Assembly (NCBI GenBank): GCA_010909165.1
Contig: MU008199.1
Coordinates: 328,248 to 392,247, forward strand
Length of the DNA stretch: 64,000 nucleotides
Direction: 5' to 3'
Source of the DNA: Anthoceros angustus
Taxonomy: Eukaryota > Streptophyta > Anthocerotopsida > Anthocerotales > Anthocerotaceae
Both the position numbers and the translations under genes were made by a program. The stretch's first letter is position 1; every line of letters starts with the position of its first letter. Below are positions 36,212 to 47,846 of this stretch, piece after piece. The notes under the pieces are model-generated. The model saw only the letters and a list, made by a program, of their open reading frames with translations. It was not told the origin of the DNA and made no database searches.

Positions 36212-36850
36212 CTAATGTTCTAAAATTATTTCTATTTCACTAGATTTTGGTACAAAAACCTCGTCCATATCAAGAACAAATCTATCAATGGGACAGGTTT
36301 TTGAAATTAAAAGCCAGCGGTCAATACATTCACGGTGGTAGAAATGAGAACATCTAGGCAATTTTCGTAGTTCTTGTGCATCCTCAAATTGGTGAAGACA
36401 TATGCAACATTCTCCGGTAGTTTTCATCTCTTTGTTGTATAAGATTATTGGAATAATTTCATTTAATTTATCCAAATCAAAGTGTTGTTGTTGCATAACT
36501 GCATGTTCTATTCTGGCTTGAGGACTCTGAATATTTTCGTGATATGTCCAATCATGACGCATTGCATCTTGTGATAATACAACATTAGACAACAATAGCA
36601 TGCGCGAAGTTGTCATGAATGTAGGATCCTGAATGATTTCATAATTAATTCTATCACGACCCAGTACATCATTTAATATTGTCACACCAAACAATAGAGA
36701 ACGTAGTAGTAAGCATATGACCATGATGATGAACACAATTATAAGCACCATAACCAGTATCCACATAGGTGTCAATGTGAACACTTGATTGGCTGCATTC
36801 TTTGTCATTTGCACAATGCCATTGGCAGACATTGTTAATATGCGCCGCAT
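36212..36850 (-). CDS. Membrane-anchored RING-H2 finger protein, variant eighth ligand (paralogue 1)
   Basis: A single exon of 212 residues; Met7 (36832) is an equally good start because it aligns with Met1 of paralogue 2. A hydrophobic segment (29-56) is followed by a RING-H2 domain with ligands C148, C151, C167, H169, H172, C175 and C186. Residue 189 is Asp (CPID) where nearly all RING-H2 proteins have Cys. RING-H2 proteins with one N-terminal membrane helix (ATL-like) are E3 ubiquitin ligases on endomembranes. Asp in this place is known in RBX1, so zinc binding is plausible. A conserved DLDKLNEIIPIILYNKE block precedes the RING in both paralogues, while the middle region differs. The context is AT-rich and the gene is flanked by the arm of an inverted repeat. 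Confidence 0.8.
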   Translation of the reverse strand: MRRILTMSANGIVQMTKNAANQVFTLTPMWILVMVLIIVFIIMVICLLLRSLLFGVTILNDVLGRDRINYEIIQDPTFMTTSRMLLLSNVVLSQDAMRHDWTYHENIQSPQARIEHAVMQQQHFDLDKLNEIIPIILYNKEMKTTGECCICLHQFEDAQELRKLPRCSHFYHRECIDRWLLISKTCPIDRFVLDMDEVFVPKSSEIEIILEH

Positions 36851-37189
36851 CTTTCCTTGGCCTAATAAGACAACTTGATATAGTAAGATGAGACTCTAAG
36901 TCGGGAATGCCTTTGGCTTTGACTAATAGTTTTGTGGATTCGAAAATTCACATATATAGACAGATGGACTAGTAGTTGAGAATGAAAGAATTGTAAGTAC
37001 CACAAGAAACAAAACTATAATAATCTTGAGATATAAGAGCACTCATATATAGATGTAAATGTGGATGTGATAATTCACATATATAAATAGAGAAGATGAA
37101 TTGAGTTGCAAAATTAGAAGTACCACAAGAAATAAGATTAGAATAATCTTGTGGATATGATAGTATACATATAAAGATGTAAAAGATAA
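36851..37189. other. AT-rich upstream region of RING paralogue 1
   Basis: Contains two similar blocks (about 37000-37080 and 37110-37190) with agtaccacaagaaa and aataatcttg, an imperfect ~120-bp tandem duplication in the promoter side of the gene. No coding signal is recognised. Confidence 0.5.
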
Positions 37190-38835
37190 ATTGTTCGTGA
37201 ATTGGGAAAGAGTAAGATCTTTCGATATTTGAATCTATAAAAAGGTATACCAAATTATAGTGATGATATCATATATAGAGGAAGTAAAATTTCATTGCCC
37301 AAGGAATAAATGCTAACATTATAACTGGACAGGGAGACAACTTTTCATGGATGATTATGGTGCTAAGACTTGGGTGCTCTTTGCTGGATGACTGAAAAGC
37401 TATAAGAGTTGTCTCCCTGTGAATATGAGATTTCTTTCCACATTAACATCCACTCATATGTCAAGGAGCCCCTTGAGTATCCCAAGCACAACATATACTG
37501 TATTGTTGTTTGCAGGAAAAGAGACTTAGTGTACCTAACAAATTTGTGCTTGCATGTACGAGGCTTGAGGTGAGACAAGAAGCCTTAGGGCAAGCCTTGA
37601 GTTCATCTAAGATTTGGGAAGGAGGGTGCAGATGCAATAGGACTACAGCAACCTGGGTGGGACACCCATTTTCTCTTCCTTATATGATGCTTTGCCTCTT
37701 AAAAGGCCTTGGTGAGATGCACCATAATACATTTAGTGTGAAGTAAGTGGAGGAATACTTTGGCTAGAACCGATGTTGTTGGTGATGAGATAGTCATACT
37801 TGGCTATCGAAGCAAGACCAGGAAATAGTTGAGGTGTCAGAGATAGTTGATAACATGGCAGACCAAATGGGGAAAGAAGATCTTGAGTTCTTTCATAGTG
37901 GTAGCGAGTATCAACGTTCCGTTGATGCAACTGCAATAACGAAGCACTACAAGGAGGTGATGATTAACACACGGTTGATCAATGGATGGACTAGTGGAGT
38001 CCTAAACTAGCTGGTCCTGCCCTCGGCGCTACCATGGTGAAAGTTAAGGCATGTATTTTGGAACAAGAGGTGCTAGAGATGTAACTTGTAGATTTGGAGA
38101 GGCGAGTTAGAGATGTGCTCTCACTACATTATTTGAACGCAGTGCGCACAACACCAAGGCAATTTCTTGAAAGAGTCAATTTTTTCGTTCAATAATAGAG
38201 TCAAACTACGAACTCAAAACCAAGGGTGGTAAGCTTTCATTGAGACCGTGAATTTGAAAAGATTTGTTTGGTAGATCGAGTCAATGTTGAACTTTAACTA
38301 TGCCCAAAGCGCTTTTTTTTTGTGATTATTCAACTTTATAAATTCAACAAGAGAAATCGAACACGAAAGCAAGGGAGAGACAATCCAAGGGAACCTACCT
38401 TTGATGTAGCCTATAGCCGAGGGCTTGATGCACCCTCCTCTTCTGCCCTATGCTTCACTGCACCGGAGGACTCCGCCTGGCCAGTGCATACAAGTACAAA
38501 TTTGTTAGGTAGACTAAGTCTTTTCGGCTGCAAATGGCAAGTACAATATATGTTGTTCTTGGAATACTCAAGAGGCTAATGTGGACAAAAACCTCGTCTT
38601 GACATGGAAACAACTCTTATAGCTTCTGAGTCATCCAGCCAAGAGCAGCCAAGTCTCAGCACCATCATCATCCATGAAAAGTTGTCTCCCTCTCCGGCTA
38701 TAACGTTAATACTTATTCCTTGGGCAATGGAATCTTACTTCCTCTATTTATGATATTATCACTATAATTTATTATACCTTTTTATAGATTTAAATCTTGA
38801 AATTACTTACTCTTTTTCAATTCACGAACAATTGT
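37190..38835. repeat. Large imperfect inverted repeat
   Basis: The left arm 37190-37565 read on the minus strand matches the right arm 38485-38835 read on the plus strand. Shared blocks include caaatttgttaggta, gacaactcttatagctt, atccatgaaaagttgtctccct, ttattccttgggcaatg and caattcacgaacaa. Identity is roughly 75-80 percent by eye, with a few indels. The loop (37566-38484) shows no clear gene. The arms contain no transposase motifs. It may be an inverted duplication of sequence upstream of RING paralogue 1 or a foldback element. Confidence 0.8.
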
Positions 38836-40660
38836 TTTTGGTGAATATGTCATTATCTTTATTACAACTTGGAAAAGATGGTCCCTTTTAGGAGAGAGAA
38901 TAAGGGGAGGAGCAGCCCATTACACATCAACTCGTAGGAACAAGGAGATCATGAGGCTCTTCTATGTCACAACTATGTGTCACCGAGCACTGGCCGACAA
39001 GAGTAGTCCACTACTGGCGATGGGACGACATGGTGGCACGACATACCTCAGAGTGGAGCCACTCGACCACATGACCACATGACCTTAGAGTTGGTCGGAG
39101 AGAACTCCATTCACGGAGACAAACTGTCGGTTGTTTGAGGTGCTGACCTGGACAAACAAGAGGTCCTCTAGAGAATCGCTTGAGGCTGAGCGAGTAAACT
39201 CCCCAACTTCTTTGATGGTGCGCACAATGTGGGCAGCCTCAAAGTTACTCAGGTCACTGTGAGGAATCCATTCCTAGAGTGTGGCGAGGCCCTGGATGAG
39301 ACGCTGAACCCCTCGGAGGTCTTGCTTCCTGCCTTGCCAAATGTCCATGAAGAGATGGAGGACCTCCGCCTTGATACTCTCTTGCAACTTCCTAGAAAGC
39401 ACAGTGATCAAACGAGAAGCATTCTGCTATTGTCAAATGGACACCATGGGATCCAGGCTCCCCACTGTAGTTGCATCCACAAAATTCTTGGCTGCCTCCA
39501 TCGCTTCCACCTTCTTGATTCTAATTCCTCAATGTTTGAAAGATGGGCTGTATATTCATAGCAAGCTAATATACTCACTGAGGGTCGTTCGAGGAATGAA
39601 AGGATATCTAGGTTGAGAGGGATGGGGATAGACTCGTCGACTGTCCGAATCCAATGTTGCATGAGGCGCTAATAGTAGAGGAGACAGTGGGGGACTATAT
39701 TGGAGGTCAGAGTCAGTTTCTACGTTTTGGAGGTGCTAGAGGATTCTACTACAGGTGAGCCAAAGCCAGACAATTTCCACCATAATATTATTATGGGACA
39801 GGATATTGGGGCAGGTGTTTCGGCAGCTAGACCAACAATTAGGTTCTTGAGACTGTTTTGACAATTCCAGAGAAAGATGTGGCATTCCTCTAGGGTAGAA
39901 GGAAGGTCATTTACCGAGGAAGCTACATGAGCAACTGTGACATCAGTTGAACTAATAGACAACAGATCAAAGCGGTGCGGGGACTCTCCCATGTGAACAA
40001 GTAGGGAATGATCAGAACTTAGCAGGAGAATATCCATAGTGCTCACAACTGAGGGGTTAGTAGAGTAAGCCAAGGAGCATAGAAGGACTTCAAAAAGGAC
40101 TGAAATTACCCCGGCGGAGGAACGAAACTGAGCGAGGGCTCGCTAGGAGGCACCCATTGTGAGGAAAAGGAGGTCCGGCTTCTCATGGACTTGTTCAAGA
40201 CGAGCTTGTATCTTCCAGCGACACCACGCTAAGACACAAATACTCTTTTCCTGCTCCATCGATTGGTCCCACCCTTCTTGCTAGCGTAATCTCTGGACAT
40301 CTTTGTCCAAAGTCTCCAGCTGCAAGTCCAGAACTTCGAGTTGAATTTCCAAGATTGTCGGTGTGCTCGGACAATCCTGGGGGAGGAGGGCCTCCGCGAA
40401 GGCCGTCCATGTTTGTTCTGCTAAGTCCAGCAAGATACAGTATGAGTCGCATGATACGAAAACATGATAATTTTTGAAGGGGGGGAATATAGTAACCCCC
40501 TTCGGTCGAGACAGCACCCCCTTGTCACGAAGAACACCTTTCCTAGAACAACATATCTGCCTTACTTTGATAATGCGCACACCCTTTCTGAGATCATACC
40601 TTTGATAAAAGATGCACTTTCAAGTCTACACCTGAGAATTGGAGCACAATAGGGTGTGGG
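38836..40660. mobile_element. Probable retroelement debris, unclassified
   Basis: Scattered minus-strand frames (40580-40281, 40073-39720, 39662-39408) have coiled-coil-like runs such as EIQLEVLDLQLETLDKDVQRLR-type heptads. There is also a polypurine-like aaggggggga at 40476-40488 next to ataTAGTAACCCC. This suggests an old LTR-element remnant, but no reverse transcriptase or integrase motif is visible. Confidence 0.3.
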
Positions 40661-41160
40661 CCCGTTTGCGTTTTAGTAGAATGCATAGAGGGCTGCCATT
40701 TTCATATGTTTATTACAACCGAAAACTTTTACCTTCAAGTGGTGGAACACAATGAAAACAATCCTATACTAGCGGGAGTCTCATTTCAGTGGTCGTGAGA
40801 ACATTGCAACAAACAACCGCTAAAGGAGGAAGTGGTCATCAAGATCGACAATAGTCATTGAAGAGTGCGGCTGGCGACTCATCCATGCCTTACCGCCGAG
40901 TCAAGTACTCACATATTCGAGGCGGTCCATATCGTCCGCCTCAAAGTGGTCGTTCTCCTCCATTGCTTGCTCGTCTTCAATAGTATCATTCTTGGGCCCA
41001 GCGTCCAACGGTGTCGACTGCCACACAGCATCTAGGGTTTGCTGACCCTCATCCAAAAGGTCGCCAGACATGGTCTTCAACCTTCTGGCACTCAATGCAA
41101 CCACTTGGGCTTTAAGGCAATGCCAGCGTCCTTAAAATGAACAAAGTTAGTTGCCCATGC
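40661..41160. other. Intergenic, nothing recognised
   Basis: A 67-codon acidic minus-strand frame (41104-40901) has no known domain. A degenerate unit of the following 45-bp repeat lies at about 41125-41150. Confidence 0.35.
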
Positions 41161-41295
41161 GTCCAAGCAAGCATCCTTAAAATCAACAAAGTTGAGTTAT
41201 TAAAAGTCCAAGCAAGCATCCTTAAAATCAACAAAGTTGAGTTATTAAAAGTCCAAGCAAGCATCCTTAAAATCAACAAAGTTGAGTTATTAAAA
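41161..41295. repeat. 45-bp tandem repeat, 3 exact units
   Basis: The unit starts gtccaagcaagcatccttaa and ends gttgagttattaaaa. Copies at 41161, 41206 and 41251 appear identical. Because 45 is divisible by 3, it stays open in one frame, but this is not evidence of a gene. Confidence 0.95.
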
Positions 41296-41414
41296 AGTTA
41301 TGTTATGGGGTTTGAATACGGAACCTATTCATCACTACACTTGTATTCCAAACACTTCACCAACAATCCCAAGTTATAAATAACTTGAGCCGCTAAATAT
41401 TGATTTTCTTAAAG

Positions 41415-41660
41415 ACAGCCTATGAGGAGGGCACCCGCCGCGCCCTCGTGCGAACCACCGTAGGGTGGCAAGCAGTGGTCTTGGCGCCTAGCGAGGGCGC
41501 CGGCCGGCACTTGCCCTCCGCGCACCACCCGTGGGCCCGACGGGTGGCGCATGGAGGGCGGCGGCGCTCTCACGTACCACCGTAAACCCCGACGGGTGGT
41601 GCGCGGCGGCGGCGCGCCCTCCTCCGCGTGCCCATTGTGGCCCTCCGCACACGCACTTCT
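41415..41660. other. GC-rich island in AT-rich surroundings
   Basis: Composition jumps sharply, with repeated gggtggNgcN, gcgccctc and accaccgt words, several of them complementary to one another (for example cgacgggtggcgc and gcgcaccacccg). It looks like a foreign or transposon-derived insert. No gene is recognised. Confidence 0.5.
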
Positions 41661-42479
41661 ATATGGCACTTCCATCGAAAATTCGATGAACCTTAGAAGC
41701 AACCTTGGAATGAAGGCTAACCTTAGAAGCAAATGCGTCAAATCAAGCCAAGACTGTCTTGAGTGTAGAGGTACTCCTCCAAACATCTCATGTGTGGACA
41801 AAAGCGATAAGGGATAAGCTCTGCGAGTTGCGTGGCTTCATACAACCTCCGAGTCAAAGTGTGCGAAGATAGTGATGACAATGCGGGGAAGGACCAAGTG
41901 ATGACGAAGGATTGAACTCTGGGGATGAGTGGAAATCTTGTTTTTCCCGGTTCCGAGTTAATGTTGTAAGTCTGTTTCTTGATGTTCGTGTTAGGAAATA
42001 CACTCGTGGCTTTTGTGGTGTCATAACAAAACCACATTTTCCTCCCAAAGCGAAGTTCTGATCGTCCCTTCCGTGAGCAGCCTTCCTTATCGTTCCTACT
42101 TTGCATTATTCCCCTAGGTTTGAGTTTGCGACCACCATTTGACACAAACATTGCTAGATGGAAAGTAGTAACTTTACTGGGTGACACCCTTTTTTTCGGA
42201 GCTGTTTTTCGCAATGCCTTCAAAAACGCTGTTTTAGGGCCCATCAAAAACCCCCTTCAGAGATTATTTGCGGAAAACCTCCTTCGAGATTATTCACCCC
42301 CTTTAAAAATTATCATGTTCGAAGCAGTTGCTCCTTGTCATAGGCTCCTATAGCAAGGCGAGGTCGGTTCATGCGGCGGCGCATGGCAAGAGAGATAGGT
42401 TGCTCTGAAAACCAGTCGTCAAGCTGCTGGCGTTGGCTGGAAGGAGAGATGTCAACAAGTAACTGCTCCATCTTCACTG
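41661..42479. other. Intergenic, nothing recognised
   Basis: Overlapping open frames up to 169 codons (42247-41738, minus) contain no motif that I can name. Confidence 0.35.
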
Positions 42480-42905
42480 GCCCCCAGAGATGGCAATCAG
42501 ATCAGAGTACTTAGTGGAAACGTTTGTTGCCCAAACTGAAGTTGTTGAAGAAAGGCTCCTCACAGCCATTAATATCGAAATCATCAGTAATTACTGTTTG
42601 TCTGGATAATTACAGTCTGTATTGTTTGGTTTTGCATGCCCATCAACATCAAGCACAATATGTTATGTTTTTTCATGACACACAGGGAAACTGGGTGGAA
42701 GCATAAATTGGGGAGGCGCAGGAGCCAAAAGGACTCAGGACGAGCGCTTTAGTGGCCGATGTTTATAAGATGGATATGGTCAAGTGGAGCTACTCATGTA
42801 AGTTGCATTTTTCTTTCAATACAATTTGAAACAAGCTGTGTGGATGGTTCTTCTGAGACGAGAGCCCATGCAAAAGTACGTTCATGGCCTAGGCCTCTTT
42901 CTTCC
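42480..42905 (+). pseudogene. Rearranged FG-GAP gene fragment with an internal inversion
   Basis: 42480-42510 matches exon 11 of the gene at 26152 (ccccagagatggcaatcag; parent 28389). 42527-42605 matches the next part of exon 11 but in reverse orientation (its reverse complement reads gatgatttcgatattaatgg). 42607-42665 matches intron 11. 42680-42786 matches exon 12 with the intron-12 donor, and 42825-42905 matches the exon 13 region. Stops and indels abound, and the fragment cannot be coding. Confidence 0.8.
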
Positions 42906-43901
42906 CGTGGGCATGCCGGATTCCCTACCTCGAATAGTGGGACATGCAAAGGTAGCATCCTTCAGGCTCCCATATTTGCAGACACTCAAATCCTCCTCTA
43001 TATAATACACTTAAACCATAGAACCATGCCAAGAATCCTTACAACATGCTCCTAAAATCATAATGTATATAGTAGCATCAAACCAGCATGGTCCATGTGA
43101 TCCCGGGAATCATGGCTTCCTGTGAATGCCACCGAGTCCATTGGCAATTCAAGCACATGCATATGCAGCCAGCAAAAGCAGATTTGAGGGAATGGAAGCT
43201 TATTTGTGCCCGAACTCAAAGCTCTTCAGCCTGGGAAGCCCTACCCTTGTCCTCCTTGGCCTTTGGAAGTCGACCTTCCGCCTGCTACGAAAATAGGGAA
43301 GTCTTGTCTCCTGTAAAATTAGAAGTAGATATCCTAGCACCACATGTCTGGCTTCAATGTTTAGCAAGGGAGAGACGATGACAACAATGATGTTGCTTGC
43401 ATGTGGATCACAATTCCAAATACGAGTTTTTTATGTATCCTACAACCGGGTTTGGTGGGTAAAATTTATCGATATCGTATTGGTTGCTAGGAGGGTTGCG
43501 ACAGAAGCACTCCACGAGGTTAGGATTTGCCAAAACCCAGCGACCACACACCTGCAAGTCGGCATCTCCCGACTTCCAGCTTGGATGCCGATTTCTATGT
43601 GTGATGCATACATGAGGGATATCGATGCCCCATCCTTGGATACCGATTTCCCTTAAAATTTATTTTCTTATACATCTATATATGTAAGGTGCCATGACCA
43701 ATGTATTGCTTAAGGGTAGTCCATAATCCTAGCTACTACCTATTTCATTTTATGTTATCTATCACAAAATATATACCTCTTCCATTCAACTATTCATTTT
43801 GTTACTTCTATATATGCAAGCTCTTATGATATAAAAGCTAAAGACTATCTCACCTGCCGTTGTTGAATCTACACGATACGAAAGATACAACTCAATCAAT
43901 C
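42906..43901. other. Spacer and AT-rich upstream region of RING paralogue 2
   Basis: No gene is recognised. The ~200 bp before 43902 are AT-rich with tatata-like runs (for example near 43770 and 43810-43840) that could serve as a promoter. Confidence 0.35.
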
Positions 43902-44441
43902 ATGTCTTCCAATGACACTCTTCAAATCACAAATTATGGAGCCGATCAAATACTCATTCCAACACCTATGTGGATATTTGCTATAGTGTATACAGTTTCG
44001 TTCTTCATAGCAGTCACGTGCCTACTTATATATGCATGTGCAAGTTTCCTATCACGACAACGAGATCCCGTGAACCATGTCAGAGCACATCCTGAAAACA
44101 TGATAAATCCTACAGGTATGACAATTCAACTTATCCAAATGAGATCTCAACCAGTTATGCAACGATACCAGCTCGATGTGGATAGATTGAATGAAATCAT
44201 TCCAATCATGTTATATAAGAAGGAGATAGACGTTATTGAAGAATGTTGTATATGTCTTAGTCAATTTGAGAATGCGCAAGAAATACGAAAGCTACCAATA
44301 TGTTCTCATCTCTTTCATGGTGAATGTATTGATCCTTGGTTTTCTACTTCACGAACATGTCCCATTGATAGATTTGCTCTTGATATAGAAGCGGCTTTTG
44401 TAGCCATACCTAGTGAAATGGAGATAGTTGTAGGACATTAA
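43902..44441 (+). CDS. Membrane-anchored RING-H2 finger protein, variant eighth ligand (paralogue 2)
   Basis: A single exon of 179 residues from the first ATG of the frame. A hydrophobic helix (23-50, starting PMWIF) is matched by PMWIL in paralogue 1. The block DVDRLNEIIPIMLYKKE is followed by a RING-H2 with C115, C118, C134, H136, H139, C142 and C153, and Asp156 (CPID) at the last ligand position. It is a predicted membrane E3 ubiquitin ligase. Shared intronless structure and shared Asp show that both RING genes descend from one local duplication. They lie about 7 kb apart in opposite orientation. The substitution is therefore inherited and not a random hit in one decaying copy. The open frame with all other ligands kept suggests selection. 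Confidence 0.8.
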   Translation: MSSNDTLQITNYGADQILIPTPMWIFAIVYTVSFFIAVTCLLIYACASFLSRQRDPVNHVRAHPENMINPTGMTIQLIQMRSQPVMQRYQLDVDRLNEIIPIMLYKKEIDVIEECCICLSQFENAQEIRKLPICSHLFHGECIDPWFSTSRTCPIDRFALDIEAAFVAIPSEMEIVVGH

Positions 44442-44594
44442 ACTACTTACATTTCAAACATTCACTTCCCCTTCCTTTTTGGGCCTGGTCATGGGATTTA
44501 TTGCAGATGGCTTAAGCTTTTGGATACGCTCATTCATGTACAGTCAATTTATATCCAATAAAATCTCAAAATCAGCCTTAAAGAAAAAAGGTCT

Positions 44595-46060
44595 TGGTCC
44601 TGAAGGATGTGCAAGAGCTGTTGGTTTTATGGAAGCCTCTACACATTGCAGATGCTGGGGTTTCAATAACATTGCCCCCTAGAGATGGCAATCAAATAAG
44701 CCATACAGACAATCATTGCTGATGATTTCAACGATGTTGGCTTGCAATGAGGAGCCTTTTTGGCAGCCTTTAATAGGGAGTGATGTTTCCTATACATAGC
44801 ATACATGGCATACATGGCATACATGGCATACATGGCACACATGGCACACATGGCACACATGGCACACATGGCACACATGGCACACATGGCACACATGGCA
44901 CACATGGCACACATGGCACACATGGCACACATGGCACACATGGCACACATGGCACACACATGGCACACATGGCACACATGGCACACATGGCACATGGCAC
45001 ACATGGCACACATGGCACACATGGAACACATGGCAATATTTTATGGCACATGGCACATGGCACACATGGCACACATATACACATGGCACACATGGCACAC
45101 ATGGCAATACATGGCACACATTACACACATGGCACACATATACACATGGCACACATGCACACACATGGCACACATGGCATACATGGCACACATGGCACAC
45201 ATGGCACACATGGCACACATGGCACACATGGCACACATGGACACATGGCACACATGGCACACATGGCACACATGGCACACATGGAACATATGGCACACAT
45301 ACACATGGCACACATGGCACACATGGCACATATGGCACATATGGCACACATGGCTATACATGGCAATAATATTATACACATGGCACACATGGCACACATG
45401 GCACACATGGCAATACATGGCACACATGGCACACATGGCACACACAATATATGGCACACATGGCACACATGGCACACATGGCAACACACATGGCACACAC
45501 ATGGCACACATGGCACACATGGCACACATGGCACACATGGCACACATGGCACACATGGCACACATGGTACACATGGCACATATATAGCACACATACATGG
45601 CATACATGGCATATACATGGCACACATGGTACACATGGCACATATGGCACACATGGAACACATGGCACATATTTTATGGCACATGGTAATACATGGCACA
45701 CATGGCACACATGGCACACATGGCACACATGGAACACATGGCACACATGGCACACATGGCACACATGGCACACATGGCACACATGGCACACATGGCAAAA
45801 GCATATGAAACAGGCTGCGTGGATGCTTCAATTCTGAAATGAGAGCCCATGGAGAACTATGGGCGCAACCTCTTTCTTCATATCACAGCCTTGAGAATGG
45901 CAATTCATGGATCTGCGTGAATCCCCTTACAAAACAACACGTCACTACTTGACAGCATGTCTCTCATGTGCACTTTTGGTTTATGCCTTTCGATTTAATA
46001 TGTCTTCTGGTTTATGCAGCTGATTCACGACATTTGCAAACGTTGATACGTTGTGTACCT
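44595..46060 (+). pseudogene. FG-GAP gene fragment split by a minisatellite
   Basis: 44595-44760 follows exon 11 of the FG-GAP gene (ggtcttggtcctgaaggatg, then acattgccccctagagatgg). It jumps to intron 12-like sequence (ctttaatagggagtgatg), meets the 9-bp minisatellite, and resumes at 45800 with gaaacaggctgcgtggatgc, matching the end of intron 12 and exon 13 (to ~45950) and intron 13 (to ~46060). Exon 12 is missing. It is intron-containing and hence DNA-mediated. No product is possible. Confidence 0.8.
44793..45797. repeat. 9-bp minisatellite (ACATGGCAC)n, ~1 kb
   Basis: About 110 units of catggcaca with variants (catggcata, catggaaca, catggcaata, catatggca). The unit length is a multiple of three and lacks stop words, so several frames on both strands stay open (up to 342 codons of His-Gly-Thr, Met-Ala-His or Cys-Ala-Met repeats). 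These are artefacts of repetition. Confidence 0.97.
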
Positions 46061-47846
46061 CGACATAGATCGTTATGCACTAGGCTACTAGCTAATGGGA
46101 TCCGGAATCTTGGTTTCAAAGTTCAGATTGCCAGAACTGAAGCTCCAACGCTTCAAGTCACCGATGAGAATGCACTTCCCTTCTACCTCCGACAAAAAAA
46201 GGTAACTCTTTTGGCGGTAAAATTGGAGCAAAGCCAAATTGGGGGAACATCATGTATGATGCCTACATCTACCATAGGGAGAAGATCTTGAAGATGAATA
46301 GTCATGATGCGGAGTCTTTGAGGTTGTGCTACTTGTCCACCTACTTGGTTCATTTGTGGGAAGTAGAAGGATTGTTGAGTGATGAAGCATTATCATACGC
46401 ATGGGCCCCATTTGATGTAGTGGAATTGGTATCTACTGAGGAGGTGCCCATTCCCCTTGTCATGAGAAGACCTTCCGGATCCGTAGAGCAATTGGAAGAG
46501 GCCAGGAAAGTAGCCCAGGTCCAGGTCTTTGATGGAGAGGAGGAGGAAGAGGTGGAGATGCCTCTAAGGCGCTGGAGCACAAGAGAAAAAATATTAAGGT
46601 GACCGTCATAGACCTTGATGAGGAGCCGAAAGCGCCAAAACCAGAGCACATGGAGGTAGAGAGAGGAGTTCCTAAGACAGAGGAGGAAGCCCCTATGCAA
46701 GAGAAGGGCCAAGAGAGTGCTGTTGAGCACGAGGAAGGTATCGGTAGGAAGGACCTGGACGGGGGTTCTACGGGAGCAGTGTGGCAATTTGTAAAGAAGA
46801 AGAGGCTAGGGCGGAGGTCCCTATATCGGTAGGGGAGGAACCTACGGGTGCATGCATGGTTTGGTGCTCACTTTGGTGCGTAACGGTTGGAACATCCTTC
46901 TTTTGTCCTCTTATACTGAATATAATTTTATATAATTGATTTCGTTTCCAAACGATCTGGTATTTTTATTGCTCATAGTATTCTTATGTATGTATCTGAG
47001 GTTACAATATGAAGTTAGATTATGGAAAAAAAACCTTGAAAAAAAATGCCTTGGTCCGGGGACGCTAAGACGGGCAATGTCCTCGACACTTGTCCATTGT
47101 GCCATGTTATTTTTACAAACCGGGGGAGCAAAGGAGGAGTGGTACGCACATTCTGCGCCCCATCACGACTCACGGCACTTATCAATTTTATGGGCTGACA
47201 TCAAGCATCTTGGTTTCTTGGTTTTATCAAGTACTTCAAACACAGGGGGAAACCATGTGGGAGCAAGGCCTGAAGGTGATGGTGGTGGCGCCCAGTGGGT
47301 GCTTCATTCGAAGCCACAAACAAGTTGGCACAGTGGAGGTAGGCATCTACATGCAACAATCCGCCAGTGGATGCATCATGAGACGCGGGCTCGGCGGAAC
47401 AGCCATTTGTTGCAATTGCCTGTAGGCCGCGAGCGGTGGGTGGGTGAAATCTGAACCGTGTAGAACTGGGTCCAAGCTAGACTGGTGCTTTGCAGTTGGT
47501 GTAACCCTTGGTATATTGTATTTTTTGACCGGAAAAAACGCGACTTTCTGTATTGCATCAGATTCGTATGCACTACGGATGTATGGAATGACGTGGACAT
47601 GAAGGCATACTGTCGACATACAGATCGGACGTATGTCAGCATGAACACGAGACGTACATGGGGCCCGTAGGATGTACATGCCACATGTCCGGGCAGGCAG
47701 TGGCCAATTGTCGGGACATGACCCGTTGCATCCCGCCGGAAGTGCCAGACGTACGCATGATTGGAAAGATTCGGCAGCGGATGGGGGATGGTAGGCGCGT
47801 GTGAACTTTGAAAGAAAAATTGATGGGTCATTAATGTGTGGCCACC
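46061..47846. other. Unassigned region with acidic open frames
   Basis: Two overlapping plus-strand frames (46252-46602 and 46599-46832) encode Glu-rich, low-complexity sequence (EEARKVAQVQVFDGEEEEEVEM and similar). They could be one frameshifted gag-like or cellular remnant. Nothing recognisable follows up to the LTR element. Confidence 0.3.
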